DNA of 64,000 bases from Pseudomonas fluorescens (GTDB lineage: Bacteria; Pseudomonadota; Gammaproteobacteria; Pseudomonadales; Pseudomonadaceae). Position 1 is the first letter of the stretch. Every line of letters begins with the position of its first letter. The DNA lies in the NCBI RefSeq assembly GCF_902497785.1, contig NZ_CABVHK010000003.1, positions 186,001 through 250,000 of the forward strand, in the 5' to 3' direction. Both the position numbers and the translations under genes were made by a program. Shown piece by piece: positions 21,378 to 29,131 of this stretch. The notes below the pieces were generated by a model. The model was not told the origin of the DNA. It worked only from the letters and a program-made list of their open reading frames with translations, and did no database searches.

Positions 21378-22619
21378 ATGAAGCGCGCAGACATCAAGCG
21401 CCGCCCTCTCGCTGATACCACGCTTGCGGGGCTGGAGCCTGAATCAAAGGAATACCGGGAATTGGACGGGAATGGTCTCTACTTCAGGGTCAAACCTGAT
21501 GGTGGCAAATCCTGGCAACTCCGCTACAAACGTCCGGCGGGCAATTGGGCTTGGATGGGGCTCGGGGGTTACCCTGAAGTAAGTGGTGCGCTGGCACGAG
21601 ACAAAGCCGCCGAACTGCGTAAAGTAGTGAGTAGCGGCGCCGATCCTCTCGAACAAAAGAGATCCGTAAAAGCTGCTATCGATGCGGCGAAAACTCGCAC
21701 CTTCCGAGCTGCTGCAGATGCTTGGATCAAGTCGAAAGAGGAAAAGGGTCTTGCACCCTCCACTCTCAACAAAATCCGTACGTACCTCGACAAGGACATT
21801 CTCCCAGCATTAGGAGATAAGCCCCTCGACGAAATCACCCGTACCGATTGCGCAGAACTTCAGGCATCCATCGAAGCCCGAGATGCACACAATGTGGCGG
21901 AAAAGTGCCGCACCTGGATCAATCAGATCTTCGGACGAGCCATTGGCTTAGGACTGACTGAAAACGATCCGGGCAGCCGACTTCGCGATATTGCGGCCCA
22001 AGCCCCCAAGACTCAGCAACATCCGCATTTGCTGGAACCCGAGCTGGGTGAATTCCTCCAGGCTCTCAAAAACACCCCGAGCAGACTGACAGCCCGCACT
22101 GCTGCATGGCTTTGTGTATGGACGGCATCACGACCTGGCATGGTCCGCCTGGCTGAATGGAAGGAGTTTGATCTTGAGAAAGCCATTTGGACTACTCCAT
22201 CCGCCAAGATGAAGATGCGCCGAGATTTTGCATGCCCCCTTCCCCACCAAGCTGTTACAGCACTGAAGGAGCTGCACTGTTTAACCGGTCGCAGTCGCTG
22301 GCTCTTCCCTGGGGTCGGAGCCAAAAATCCGACCATCAGCGAAAACACGATCAACAAGGTATTCGCTACCATCGGCTACAAAGGCCGACTAGTTGGACAC
22401 GGGACTCGGCACACCGCGAGTACATTGCTTCGAGAACACGGCTGGCCGAAAGAACACGTCGAAGCGCAGCTTGCTCACAAAGAGGAAGGTATTTCAGGGG
22501 TGTACAACAAGGCTCAATACTTTGAGCAACGAGTGACAATGATGCAGTGGTATGCCGACTACCTCGATGGTCTGGAGCATGGAAATGTCCTTCATGTTCA
22601 GTTTGGGAAGGTGGTATGA
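21378..22619 (+). CDS. P4-type tyrosine integrase
   Basis: Catalyses site-specific recombination at tRNA-Leu. The ATG at 21378 gives 413 residues, the usual length; the open frame extends upstream into the tRNA but that part is not family-like. It has an N-terminal DUF4102-type arm-binding domain (DGNGLYFRVKPDGGKSW), a central SAM-like domain at about 105-185 and the catalytic domain: first Arg in WTASRPGMVR, HGTRHTAS for the H-x-x-R box, a following His in QLAHKE and the nucleophile Tyr in GVYNKAQY. It points away from the tRNA, normal for P4 elements. The arm-type repeats overlap its promoter region, so integrase binding may autoregulate it. Confidence 0.95.
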   Translation: MKRADIKRRPLADTTLAGLEPESKEYRELDGNGLYFRVKPDGGKSWQLRYKRPAGNWAWMGLGGYPEVSGALARDKAAELRKVVSSGADPLEQKRSVKAAIDAAKTRTFRAAADAWIKSKEEKGLAPSTLNKIRTYLDKDILPALGDKPLDEITRTDCAELQASIEARDAHNVAEKCRTWINQIFGRAIGLGLTENDPGSRLRDIAAQAPKTQQHPHLLEPELGEFLQALKNTPSRLTARTAAWLCVWTASRPGMVRLAEWKEFDLEKAIWTTPSAKMKMRRDFACPLPHQAVTALKELHCLTGRSRWLFPGVGAKNPTISENTINKVFATIGYKGRLVGHGTRHTASTLLREHGWPKEHVEAQLAHKEEGISGVYNKAQYFEQRVTMMQWYADYLDGLEHGNVLHVQFGKVV

Positions 22620-22906
22620 GATCGCTTATCCATCACCCCTTCAAAAACGGTGTTACGCGTGTTACTGGTGTAACGGGCGACATCAAACCCTTGAATTTAT
22701 TGAGCCTCACGCCTGTAACACTCTTGAGAGCGGTGGCATACGCGTCGTGTAACGCTACACATCCGTGTAACGCCAAAAGCGCATCATTCTCACTGTTGGC
22801 TAACCATTTCCGTCGTATGCGAGAACGCTCGGTGCGCTGGGTGTGCCACAGAAACACAGGGCGTGGGATGGCTCGGGGTGAAATGGCACAGAGATTGTTC
22901 GTGTGA
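22617..22906 (+). CDS. Possible small protein overlapping iteron-like repeats
   Basis: A 96-codon frame starts with ATGA overlap at the integrase stop and ends with GTGA overlap at the next gene, a spacing typical of coupled genes. However the protein has no recognisable family, and its first half (GVTRVTGVTGDI, LLSLTPVTLL) simply translates the GTGTTAC/GTGTAAC repeats. It may be a true gene containing an origin-like region or a chance frame through repeats. Low confidence. Confidence 0.3.
22650..22771. repeat. GTGTTAC / GTGTAAC iteron-like cluster
   Basis: The heptamer GTGTTAC occurs at 22650 and 22659, GTGTAAC at 22668, giving three copies at exact 9-bp steps. Related copies are CTGTAAC at 22713 and GTGTAAC at 22747 and 22765. 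The same motif recurs near the other end of the element at 36701-36823. The regular spacing and the presence of an element-borne primase-helicase suggest replication-initiator or regulator binding. Confidence 0.5.
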
Positions 22907-23748
22907 CAGTGATCCATATTCAAGAATCCTGCGAACGCCCTAAGCCCTCAGCAAGCCTGATCGAATTCCTCGCTACCCAACCGCTCTACGCGCTCTGTCG
23001 TGAGCAGGTCATGAACGTCTGCCACCTGATTGATCAGTGCTGCCTACGCATTCAAACGGACGATATCAATAGCGACCTAAATACCCTGTGCATCCAAACA
23101 ACCAGGCACGAAGAAGCTATTTTCCAGTACGCCTCAACCGATACCTCTGCACGCTTGGCTGATTGGGTTAGGCAATACGGTGGCTGCCCATCAGCTACAG
23201 ACGATCAGGCACATGCGGCCTACATCATGGCCTGTGCGGTGAAAGCACTGGAGGCTCTCAGCGACTGGATGCGCGTTGCGGAGCAAGACGCTTGGTCGCA
23301 CACGAAAGAGATACCGGATTGGCCTTGGGATCTTTACTGCGAGTTTGTAGAAATGCAGGTCAACTCGGATGAGCGTATCGAGGCGCTCGAACATTACGTG
23401 ATGTACCTAGAGCCGATCTCCTCCCTGCCATCGTTACAGGATGACGAGTTGCTACCCTTTGCGGTAGAGGCGATCAAGAACGCAGTTAGGCGAAAAGGTG
23501 GCGTGCTCAGTGGCAAGGATCGGAATGAGGAAATCAGCGATCGTGACGCCGCTATCGTCAACCATGCACGGAGCCTGCTGAAGAAGGGTATGTCGCATCG
23601 GAATGTCACAACAGCGACGCATTGTTGGCTTGAAAGGGAAATAGCGAAACCCATAAAACAACGCCCTGAATGGGTCCCCCTCGAAACGGAAAAAGCACTA
23701 ACCCGCAAACAGGTGAACTCCATACTGAAACGCTACTGGGTGATGTAA
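22903..23748 (+). CDS. Hypothetical island protein
   Basis: A 281-residue soluble, mainly helical protein with no family I recognise. It is acidic in the middle (YEFVEMQVNSDERIEA region) and ends in a basic tail (LTRKQVNSILKRYWVM), which could contact nucleic acid. The start is uncertain: no ATG is close, and GTG 22903 is used because it overlaps the preceding frame and is about 9 nt after GAG; ATG 23011 would shorten it by 36 residues. It lies between the integrase and the AlpA gene, a place where P4-like islands often carry variable genes. Confidence 0.65.
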   Translation: MTVIHIQESCERPKPSASLIEFLATQPLYALCREQVMNVCHLIDQCCLRIQTDDINSDLNTLCIQTTRHEEAIFQYASTDTSARLADWVRQYGGCPSATDDQAHAAYIMACAVKALEALSDWMRVAEQDAWSHTKEIPDWPWDLYCEFVEMQVNSDERIEALEHYVMYLEPISSLPSLQDDELLPFAVEAIKNAVRRKGGVLSGKDRNEEISDRDAAIVNHARSLLKKGMSHRNVTTATHCWLEREIAKPIKQRPEWVPLETEKALTRKQVNSILKRYWVM

Positions 23749-23840
23749 ACCAGAAATTTCAAATGGAAGTGAACTGCTCACCACATTTCAACGCTTAGAT
23801 CATTGCTCTCGTCAGTCCAAACTAGCCGAGAGCAATACCT

Positions 23841-24122
23841 ATGAGCCCAAACGTAACCCCCCTTTCCAGCAAAGCCCCGAAGCATCCCGCAACGCTGTTT
23901 GATGCCGCCTCCACCCTAATTCGTATGCGCGAAGTCGAGGGTATCGTCGGCATGAAACGCTCCACTATCTACAAGCTCATGCAGCGCCCCGAATGCGGCT
24001 TCCCACAGCCAGTCAAACTGAGCACCAGTACCGCACGCGGCGCGCCGGTCGCGTGGGTGCTTGCCGAAGTTCAAGCCTGGGCACGGGGCCGCATTGAAGC
24101 CCGTGATCAGGTGGCCGCATGA
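23841..24122 (+). CDS. AlpA-family transcriptional regulator
   Basis: A 93-residue DNA-binding protein. Residues 27-80 form the AlpA winged HTH (IRMREVEGIVGMKRSTIYKL, then FPQPVKLS and VAWVLAEVQAWARGRIE). AlpA proteins in P4-like elements control excision or integrase expression. It starts a set of overlapping genes: its stop overlaps the next ATG. Confidence 0.9.
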   Translation: MSPNVTPLSSKAPKHPATLFDAASTLIRMREVEGIVGMKRSTIYKLMQRPECGFPQPVKLSTSTARGAPVAWVLAEVQAWARGRIEARDQVAA

Positions 24123-24727
24123 GACGTAGCCACTGCCCTTTCAAGGGACCCTTTCTCGATTCCTACAGCGTCGGATTCCGTCTCTATCGACCTGATGCTA
24201 TCAACTGGCGGCATCGCACCATCGCAGGTGTGAGCTGGAGCGGGGAAGAACAAGAAGCCTTCTTTTTCAACCCTGATGGCCTGGTCCTTCCGCTTAAACC
24301 CAATCCGTGGGAATTGCCTGAACTGCTCCGCAAAACCGCGGTACGCAGAGAGTTTTCCAGCATCCACGGTACGGGCCATTTCGCGATGAAAGAGGGCCGC
24401 CGCACCGCCCTGAAATCGCTGTGTTTGACCGACTGGGTCACCTACTGGCTGGCCGATCAATCGACTGGTTACGCGAACGATCCGGCGGTGTGGCGACACA
24501 TCACTGAACAGGACCTTGCCGAGGAAAAAACCGCAAGCGAACGGCTGCACCGTGAAATGAAGTTGACCTCGGACCTGTCCGAATACGTGGATGAATGCCT
24601 GGCACAACGGCGGGAGCTGCTCGCGGTAGAACATCGCCGACGGTGCGTCGAGGACAGCAAGATCCTGGCTTGGCTCAAAGGCGAAACGCCGCTACCGCTG
24701 TTTGCCAATGTGCAGGAGGCAGCATGA
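24119..24727 (+). CDS. Hypothetical island protein
   Basis: A 202-residue protein of unknown function, joined by 4-bp overlaps to the AlpA gene before and the gene after it. It is rich in aromatic residues in the first third (DSYSVGFRLYRPDAINWRH, GVSWSGEEQEAFFF) and becomes a charged helix at about 130-185 (EEKTASERLHREMKL, QRRELLAVEHRRRC). The position between AlpA and the primase operon is common for small accessory proteins of Pseudomonas islands. No domain is assigned. Confidence 0.75.
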   Translation: MRRSHCPFKGPFLDSYSVGFRLYRPDAINWRHRTIAGVSWSGEEQEAFFFNPDGLVLPLKPNPWELPELLRKTAVRREFSSIHGTGHFAMKEGRRTALKSLCLTDWVTYWLADQSTGYANDPAVWRHITEQDLAEEKTASERLHREMKLTSDLSEYVDECLAQRRELLAVEHRRRCVEDSKILAWLKGETPLPLFANVQEAA

Positions 24728-25065
24728 CCCCGACCTTTCTGCCCCACCAAGCATTGGATCTTGTCGGTGCACTTCGAGAATCTCAGCCTTCTAACGCAGA
24801 GATCAAGGGTCGCCGGCGCTTGCTTGCCCTCCGCGATCAAGCGATCTCGGCCGGCGCTCAGGTGCTGATCGTGCAGTGGCATGACCTGGAGTGGACGCTG
24901 TTAGCCATTCAGCCGCCCGCAGACGTGGTGATCAGCGACGCTCGCGAACTGATTCCCAACCTGCTGCGCAACCCCGAAGCGCTACAGCAGATGCGGCAAC
25001 GCGCCGGCCAAGGCAACCACCTGCAATGGCTCACGCTCGCCCGCCCCGTCACTACCCAGCACTAA
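24724..25065 (+). CDS. Hypothetical island protein
   Basis: A 113-residue protein, last of the three overlapping genes that begin with AlpA (ATGA at 24724). It has a charged N-terminal helix (SNAEIKGRRRLLALRDQAIS), a beta-rich middle (QVLIVQWHDLEWTLLAIQPP) and a helical end. No family recognised. A GC-rich hairpin follows directly, so the AlpA operon appears to end here. Confidence 0.75.
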   Translation: MTPTFLPHQALDLVGALRESQPSNAEIKGRRRLLALRDQAISAGAQVLIVQWHDLEWTLLAIQPPADVVISDARELIPNLLRNPEALQQMRQRAGQGNHLQWLTLARPVTTQH

Positions 25066-25070
25066 CGAAA

Positions 25071-25099
25071 ACGCCCCCGGGAGCGATCCGGGGGCGTTG
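25071..25099 (+). terminator. GC-rich hairpin closing the AlpA operon
   Basis: The stem ACGCCCCCGG / CCGGGGGCGT with a 7-nt loop lies 6 bp after the stop at 25065. It is very stable but lacks a proper T run, so termination is likely but not certain. Confidence 0.65.
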
Positions 25100-25195
25100 A
25101 GGTAAATCTACATGCCCGCACAATTTATGTCGCATCGAAAAAATGCGCAAGATCTCCGCACAGTTGCACTTTTGAAAACAGGACGTTACTCTCTG

Positions 25196-25436
25196 ACTGT
25201 CGCTGCAAATTCAGCGGTTGGGCTTGGCGGCCCAAACAGTACAAGGCGCAACAGCGCCCCCATTACGATTGCAGGCGCTTTTTTTGTGCCCGCATTCCTG
25301 TGTTATGGCGGGTTGCGTAGGAGCACCCTCGGGTGCGCCGGTCTCCTTGTACGCCGGTCCGCCAATCCTGCGCAATCCGTCACCCAAATCTGCTTGGCGG
25401 CAGACGGTGACGGTTCCTCAGTACAAGGAGCCTCAC
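25196..25436 (+). ncRNA. Structured leader RNA upstream of the primase operon, copy 1
   Basis: A 241-nt gene-free stretch that matches 43982-44219 along its whole length. Helices in order: CGCTG/CAGCG (25201-25216); TTGGG/CCCAA (25218-25236); terminator-like AGCGCC/GGCGCT plus seven T (25253-25285); TTGCGTAGGA/TCCTGCGCAA (25313-25322 with 25366-25375, one G-U); GCACCC/GGGTGC (25323-25336); CCGG-N12-CCGG (25338-25357) showing CTCCTTGTAC; CCGTCACC/GGTGACGG (25377-25384 with 25406-25413) around TCTGC/GCAGA. The displayed CTCCTTGTAC is fully complementary to GTACAAGGAG (25421-25430), the ribosome-binding site of the next gene, and to GTACAAGG at 25239-25246. It probably controls transcription and translation of the operon; the signal it senses is unknown. 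The sequence 25100-25195 just before it shows no gene. Confidence 0.75.
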
Positions 25437-25598
25437 ATGCTAGACGCCCTCAATCCGTCCAAAAATCGCGCCGCTGCCCATCGTGCAATGGCTCTCGCCG
25501 CTTTACACGCCAATTCCAGCCTCGCTACACGCCTCACCCGATACAACGCCCATATGGCCAAAGCCCGCGCACTCGAAACCGCAGGCGGTGCCCAATGA
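25437..25598 (+). CDS. Short NP-x-K peptide, first gene of the primase operon
   Basis: A 53-codon gene with ribosome-binding site AAGGAG (25425-25430) 6 nt before its ATG; the stop overlaps the next ATG. The start MLDALNPSKNRAAAHR resembles MRSINPYKFCRSPHR of the short gene at 44220, which follows the second leader copy. The product is basic and helical (AMALAALHANSSLATRLTRY). It may be a regulatory leader peptide or a small functional protein. Its translation governs the coupled genes downstream. Confidence 0.65.
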   Translation: MLDALNPSKNRAAAHRAMALAALHANSSLATRLTRYNAHMAKARALETAGGAQ

Positions 25599-25876
25599 AT
25601 CACGCCCTGAGCTTCTCCCTGCCCGAGGATCTGCTTTGCGTCCACAAAGGCGCCGAAGCCGGTGTGCCGATTGACGCCATCACCTGTGCAGTGGATCGAG
25701 CCAACTCTGTGCTCTTGCTTCTTGAAGATCAGTTCGAGTGCGACGGACCACGTCTGGCCAACCATGTCATCGCGGCGGCGCTGTGGGACGTTCGAGGGAC
25801 GTTGGGACTGATCCGCACCCTCGCCGTGCACGCCGACAACTCCACTCGGCCACCCGTGAGTGGAGGCGCCCAATGA
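25595..25876 (+). CDS. Small helical island protein, possibly DUF3077-related
   Basis: A 93-residue protein joined by 4-bp overlaps on both sides. It has two long helices: DAITCAVDRANSVLLLLEDQ and the following ANHVIAAALWDVRGTLGLIR. The layout, with a helix full of small and Leu residues followed by an Ala-rich amphipathic helix, mirrors the DUF3077 protein encoded next, and the two may be distant paralogues. Function unknown. Confidence 0.7.
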   Translation: MNHALSFSLPEDLLCVHKGAEAGVPIDAITCAVDRANSVLLLLEDQFECDGPRLANHVIAAALWDVRGTLGLIRTLAVHADNSTRPPVSGGAQ

Positions 25877-26157
25877 ACCCTTCCATTGCGATCAATACCG
25901 TGGGGGGCGCCACCTTTGCCAAGTGCAACGCTCAGAATCAGCCACTGTTCCGTATCAATGCCGGCATATCGTGCGAGGAAGCGCTCGAACAAGCTTCTCT
26001 ACTCATGGATTGTGTAAACAAGCTCACTTTCTTGAGCGGCATGGAGAATGACAACGACGCGATGGTCTGGGCTTCGCATTATTTGAGCGAGATGGCCAAA
26101 GCCATCATTGATGACGTTACCAGCGGGTTGCAATTGGCCCAAGGCGGTGGCGTATGA
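25873..26157 (+). CDS. DUF3077 family protein
   Basis: A 94-residue protein with the DUF3077 pattern: a short beta segment ending in PLFRINAGISCEEALEQAS, a helix with LLMDCVNKLTF and WASHYLSEMAKAIIDDV. It is a paralogue of the gene at 44333 (PLFHVTRNVPLGDALAMAS ... WAAHYLTAMSKAVVDDV). DUF3077 proteins are short, almost restricted to Pseudomonas and of unknown function. Overlaps at both ends place it in one translationally coupled chain with the primase-helicase. Confidence 0.85.
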   Translation: MNPSIAINTVGGATFAKCNAQNQPLFRINAGISCEEALEQASLLMDCVNKLTFLSGMENDNDAMVWASHYLSEMAKAIIDDVTSGLQLAQGGGV

Positions 26158-29045
26158 AGGCCTCTACCTCCAATGCCCGTCGCCCCACGTTCGCCCAAGT
26201 CAAAGCCGGTGCGCTGCAGAACATTGATCGCGTGCTAGCCCATTGGCTGCCCAACGGCAAACGCGTCGACGGCGGCAAGGAATACACCGCTGCCAACCCC
26301 ACCCGCGCCGACAAGCGCGCCGGCTCCCTCAAGGTCAACTTGAGCAAAGGCACCTGGGCGGATTTTGCCACCGGTGACAAGGGCGGCGATCTGATCGATC
26401 TGGTGCGCTATCTCGATGGCGGCACCGACGTCGAAGCCTGCAACAAGCTGGCGGATCTGCTGCACGTTACCGCTTGGACGGCTGAATCGAAGCCAAGCCC
26501 CAGCAAAAGCAAAACACCGGAATGGCTGGCCATACAGCCGATCCCGGCCGAGGCCATGAGCAAGTGCCCGGCCAAACACCGACAGCACGGCGCACCTTCG
26601 AAAGTCTGGATGTATCGCGACGCTCAGGGCCAGCCGGTCATGGCGCTCTACCGCTTCGATTTGGGCCCGGATGAAGACGGCAAGCCCCGCAAGGTGTTTG
26701 CCCCGTTGACCTGGTGCCAACGTGCCGACGGTCAAACGCAGCAATGGCGCTGGCAAGGCTTGCCGGAGCCGCGTCCACTGCTGCACCTGCATGAACTGGC
26801 GCAACGCGCAGAGGCTCCAGTCATTCTGTGCGAAGGCGAAAAGGCCGCCGACGCTGCGGCGGAGCTGCTGCCCAGCTACGTGGCCACGTGCTGGCCGAAC
26901 GGTTCGAACTCCTGGCACAAAGCTGACCTGACACCGCTCAAAGGTCGGTCCGTGGTGGTGTGGCCAGACAACGACGCTAGTGGCAAAAGCTGCATGGACG
27001 CCATCGCCAAACAACTGCAACAGATCGGTGCCGCGTCGGTGCGCGTGATCGCCCTGAACGTCTTCAAACGCAAGCCCACGTTCACGAATGACCAACCGAC
27101 GTTCGCCAAGGGTGACCAATGGGAAGACGGTGACGACGCGGCCGATGCCCAAGCCAAAGGCTGGACGGCGGCGCACGTCGCCGAGTTGGAACGCAGCGGC
27201 GAACTGTTCGGTGTTGAGCCGGAAAAAGCACCGGCTGAATCACCGGAAGTTAAAGCCAAACCAGCGAGCAAGCGCGCCACCAAACCCAAAAACGATCTGC
27301 TGCCCGGTGGCTTTCGCCTAACAGCCGAAGGCGTGTTTTATTCCGGTGACGATGGCGAGGCCCGCCCCGTGTGTTCGCCGCTGGAAATCCTGGCGCGCAC
27401 CCGTGATGCACAGGGGCATAACTGGGGTTTGCTGGTCGAGTTCGACGATCCCGACGGCGCCAAAAAACGCTGGAACATTCCGGCGCGGACCATGACCGGC
27501 GACTTCGGCAAGGACGTGCTAGGTCCACTGGTGGACATGGGTTTGCGTCTCGCCGGCAGTCGCTCCGGTCGCAATGCCCGCAACGACCTGCAGAGTTACC
27601 TCGGCGGCTTCGAGAGCGCCCAGCGCGCACGCTTGGTCACCCGTTTGGGCTGGCATGACAGCGCCTTCTTGCTGCCCGAACAGCAGGTCGGCTTGCACAC
27701 CGAACACCTGCACTTCTATGAGGCCGGCGCGCAGCTTCCGCCCATCAGCGAAGCCGGCACCCTGGAACAGTGGCAAGAGCAGATCGGCGCCTTGTGCATC
27801 GGCAATCACCGCTTGGCGTTTGTGGCCAGCGTGGCGTTTGCCGGTCCGCTGTTGCACATGCTCGGCCATGAGTCGGGTGGCTTCCACCTCTACGGAGATA
27901 GCTCGGGCGGCAAGACCACGCACCTGCAAGTGGCCGCCTCGATCTACGGTGGGCCGCGTCTGGTGCGCTCCTGGCGCTCGACCGATAACGCCTTGGAATC
28001 CATCGCCGCCGCGCACTCCGACGGGCTCCTGGTGCTGGATGAAATCGGCATGTGTGACCCGCGCATCATTGGCGAAACGGTGTACATGCTCGGCAACGGC
28101 ACCGGTAAGGCTCGCGCCAATGATCGCGGACAAGCCGGCCGCCAGGTGCAGGAGTGGCGTTTGCTGTTTCTCTCGACTGGCGAGAAGACCTTGGCGCAGC
28201 ACATGGCTGAAGCCAACAAGGAACTGAAAGCCGGTATGGAAGTGCGCATGCTTGCCGTACCAGCGGATGCCAGCAAGGGCCTGGGCATGTTCGACGTACT
28301 GAACGGCTTTGATGACGCCGCCGCCCTCTCCGATGCACTCAAGGCACGGGTGGCCAAGTACTACGGCACACCGCTCACCGCCTTCCTGTCGGCCCTCTGT
28401 GAGCCCGGTAAGCGACATGCTTGGTCGGCGATCCTGCGCCACACCTTGGAGGGGTTCATCGCCAAAGCGCTACCTGCCTCGGCCAGCGGTCAGGCGCATC
28501 GTGCGGCGGCCCGTTTCGGTCTGGCCGCAGCAGCCGGCGAACTGGCCACCGCGATGGGGATTACCGGCTGGCCCGATGGCGCCGCCACCACCGCAGCTCG
28601 GGTGTGCCTCAGTGCCTGGATGAATGAGCGCGGCGGGGCTGGCAACTTGGAAGGGGACGCGATCTTGGCGCGGTTGCGTCAGGTCATCGAGCGCTTCGGT
28701 GAAAGCCGTTTCACCCGCTGGGAGTCGGCCGCCGCGAAGATCGATGAGCACGGTCCACGCACCATTGACCGGCTGGGTTTTCGCAAGACGCTGGAGCATG
28801 GCCTCGGTGACGCGTTGCACACCACCAACACCTACTACGTGTTGCCGGAGGCTTGGCGCTCCGAGGTGTTCAAAGGCATGAACATCAACGCAGTGAACAA
28901 GGAGCTGATACGCCGTGGCGTCCTTGAGCCAGGTCCCAACGGCAAAGCCTCCTGCGCCGTCCGTTTACCCGGGATGGGCATACAGCGTTGCTACGTGGTG
29001 AAGACCGTGCCGGTAGCGGATGAGAGCGAGGCTCAGGCCGCCTGA
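26154..29045 (+). CDS. Toprim / DUF927 primase-helicase of the element
   Basis: A 963-residue replication protein. About residues 1-110 form a primase-like N terminus (GTWADFATGDKGGDLIDLVRY). About 222-300 is a Toprim domain (VILCEGEKAADAAAE, then VVVWPDNDASGK for the acidic motif). About 390-700 is the DUF927/helicase-like ATPase: Walker A GDSSGGKTTHLQ at about 581 and Walker B LLVLDEIGMCD at about 625. The C-terminal third resembles a winged-helix region (FKGMNINAVNKELIRRGVL). It is the functional counterpart of P4 alpha and would bind an element origin, unwind and prime. The ATG overlaps the DUF3077 stop, so its synthesis depends on the leader at 25196. Confidence 0.9.
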   Translation: MKASTSNARRPTFAQVKAGALQNIDRVLAHWLPNGKRVDGGKEYTAANPTRADKRAGSLKVNLSKGTWADFATGDKGGDLIDLVRYLDGGTDVEACNKLADLLHVTAWTAESKPSPSKSKTPEWLAIQPIPAEAMSKCPAKHRQHGAPSKVWMYRDAQGQPVMALYRFDLGPDEDGKPRKVFAPLTWCQRADGQTQQWRWQGLPEPRPLLHLHELAQRAEAPVILCEGEKAADAAAELLPSYVATCWPNGSNSWHKADLTPLKGRSVVVWPDNDASGKSCMDAIAKQLQQIGAASVRVIALNVFKRKPTFTNDQPTFAKGDQWEDGDDAADAQAKGWTAAHVAELERSGELFGVEPEKAPAESPEVKAKPASKRATKPKNDLLPGGFRLTAEGVFYSGDDGEARPVCSPLEILARTRDAQGHNWGLLVEFDDPDGAKKRWNIPARTMTGDFGKDVLGPLVDMGLRLAGSRSGRNARNDLQSYLGGFESAQRARLVTRLGWHDSAFLLPEQQVGLHTEHLHFYEAGAQLPPISEAGTLEQWQEQIGALCIGNHRLAFVASVAFAGPLLHMLGHESGGFHLYGDSSGGKTTHLQVAASIYGGPRLVRSWRSTDNALESIAAAHSDGLLVLDEIGMCDPRIIGETVYMLGNGTGKARANDRGQAGRQVQEWRLLFLSTGEKTLAQHMAEANKELKAGMEVRMLAVPADASKGLGMFDVLNGFDDAAALSDALKARVAKYYGTPLTAFLSALCEPGKRHAWSAILRHTLEGFIAKALPASASGQAHRAAARFGLAAAAGELATAMGITGWPDGAATTAARVCLSAWMNERGGAGNLEGDAILARLRQVIERFGESRFTRWESAAAKIDEHGPRTIDRLGFRKTLEHGLGDALHTTNTYYVLPEAWRSEVFKGMNINAVNKELIRRGVLEPGPNGKASCAVRLPGMGIQRCYVVKTVPVADESEAQAA

Positions 29046-29131
29046 CGGCGGGCCTACTGACTGAGGTAGAGCCGGCTTAATCGGCCTCGCCAGCCACTCC
29101 AAACCCCAATTAAATCATCAGGACAAAACTC

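Noticed and set aside
25112..25594. An upstream extension of the frame that ends at 25876
   Set aside because: It runs through the structured leader; translation is not protein-like, and ATG 25595 overlaps the preceding stop as in the neighbouring gene pairs.
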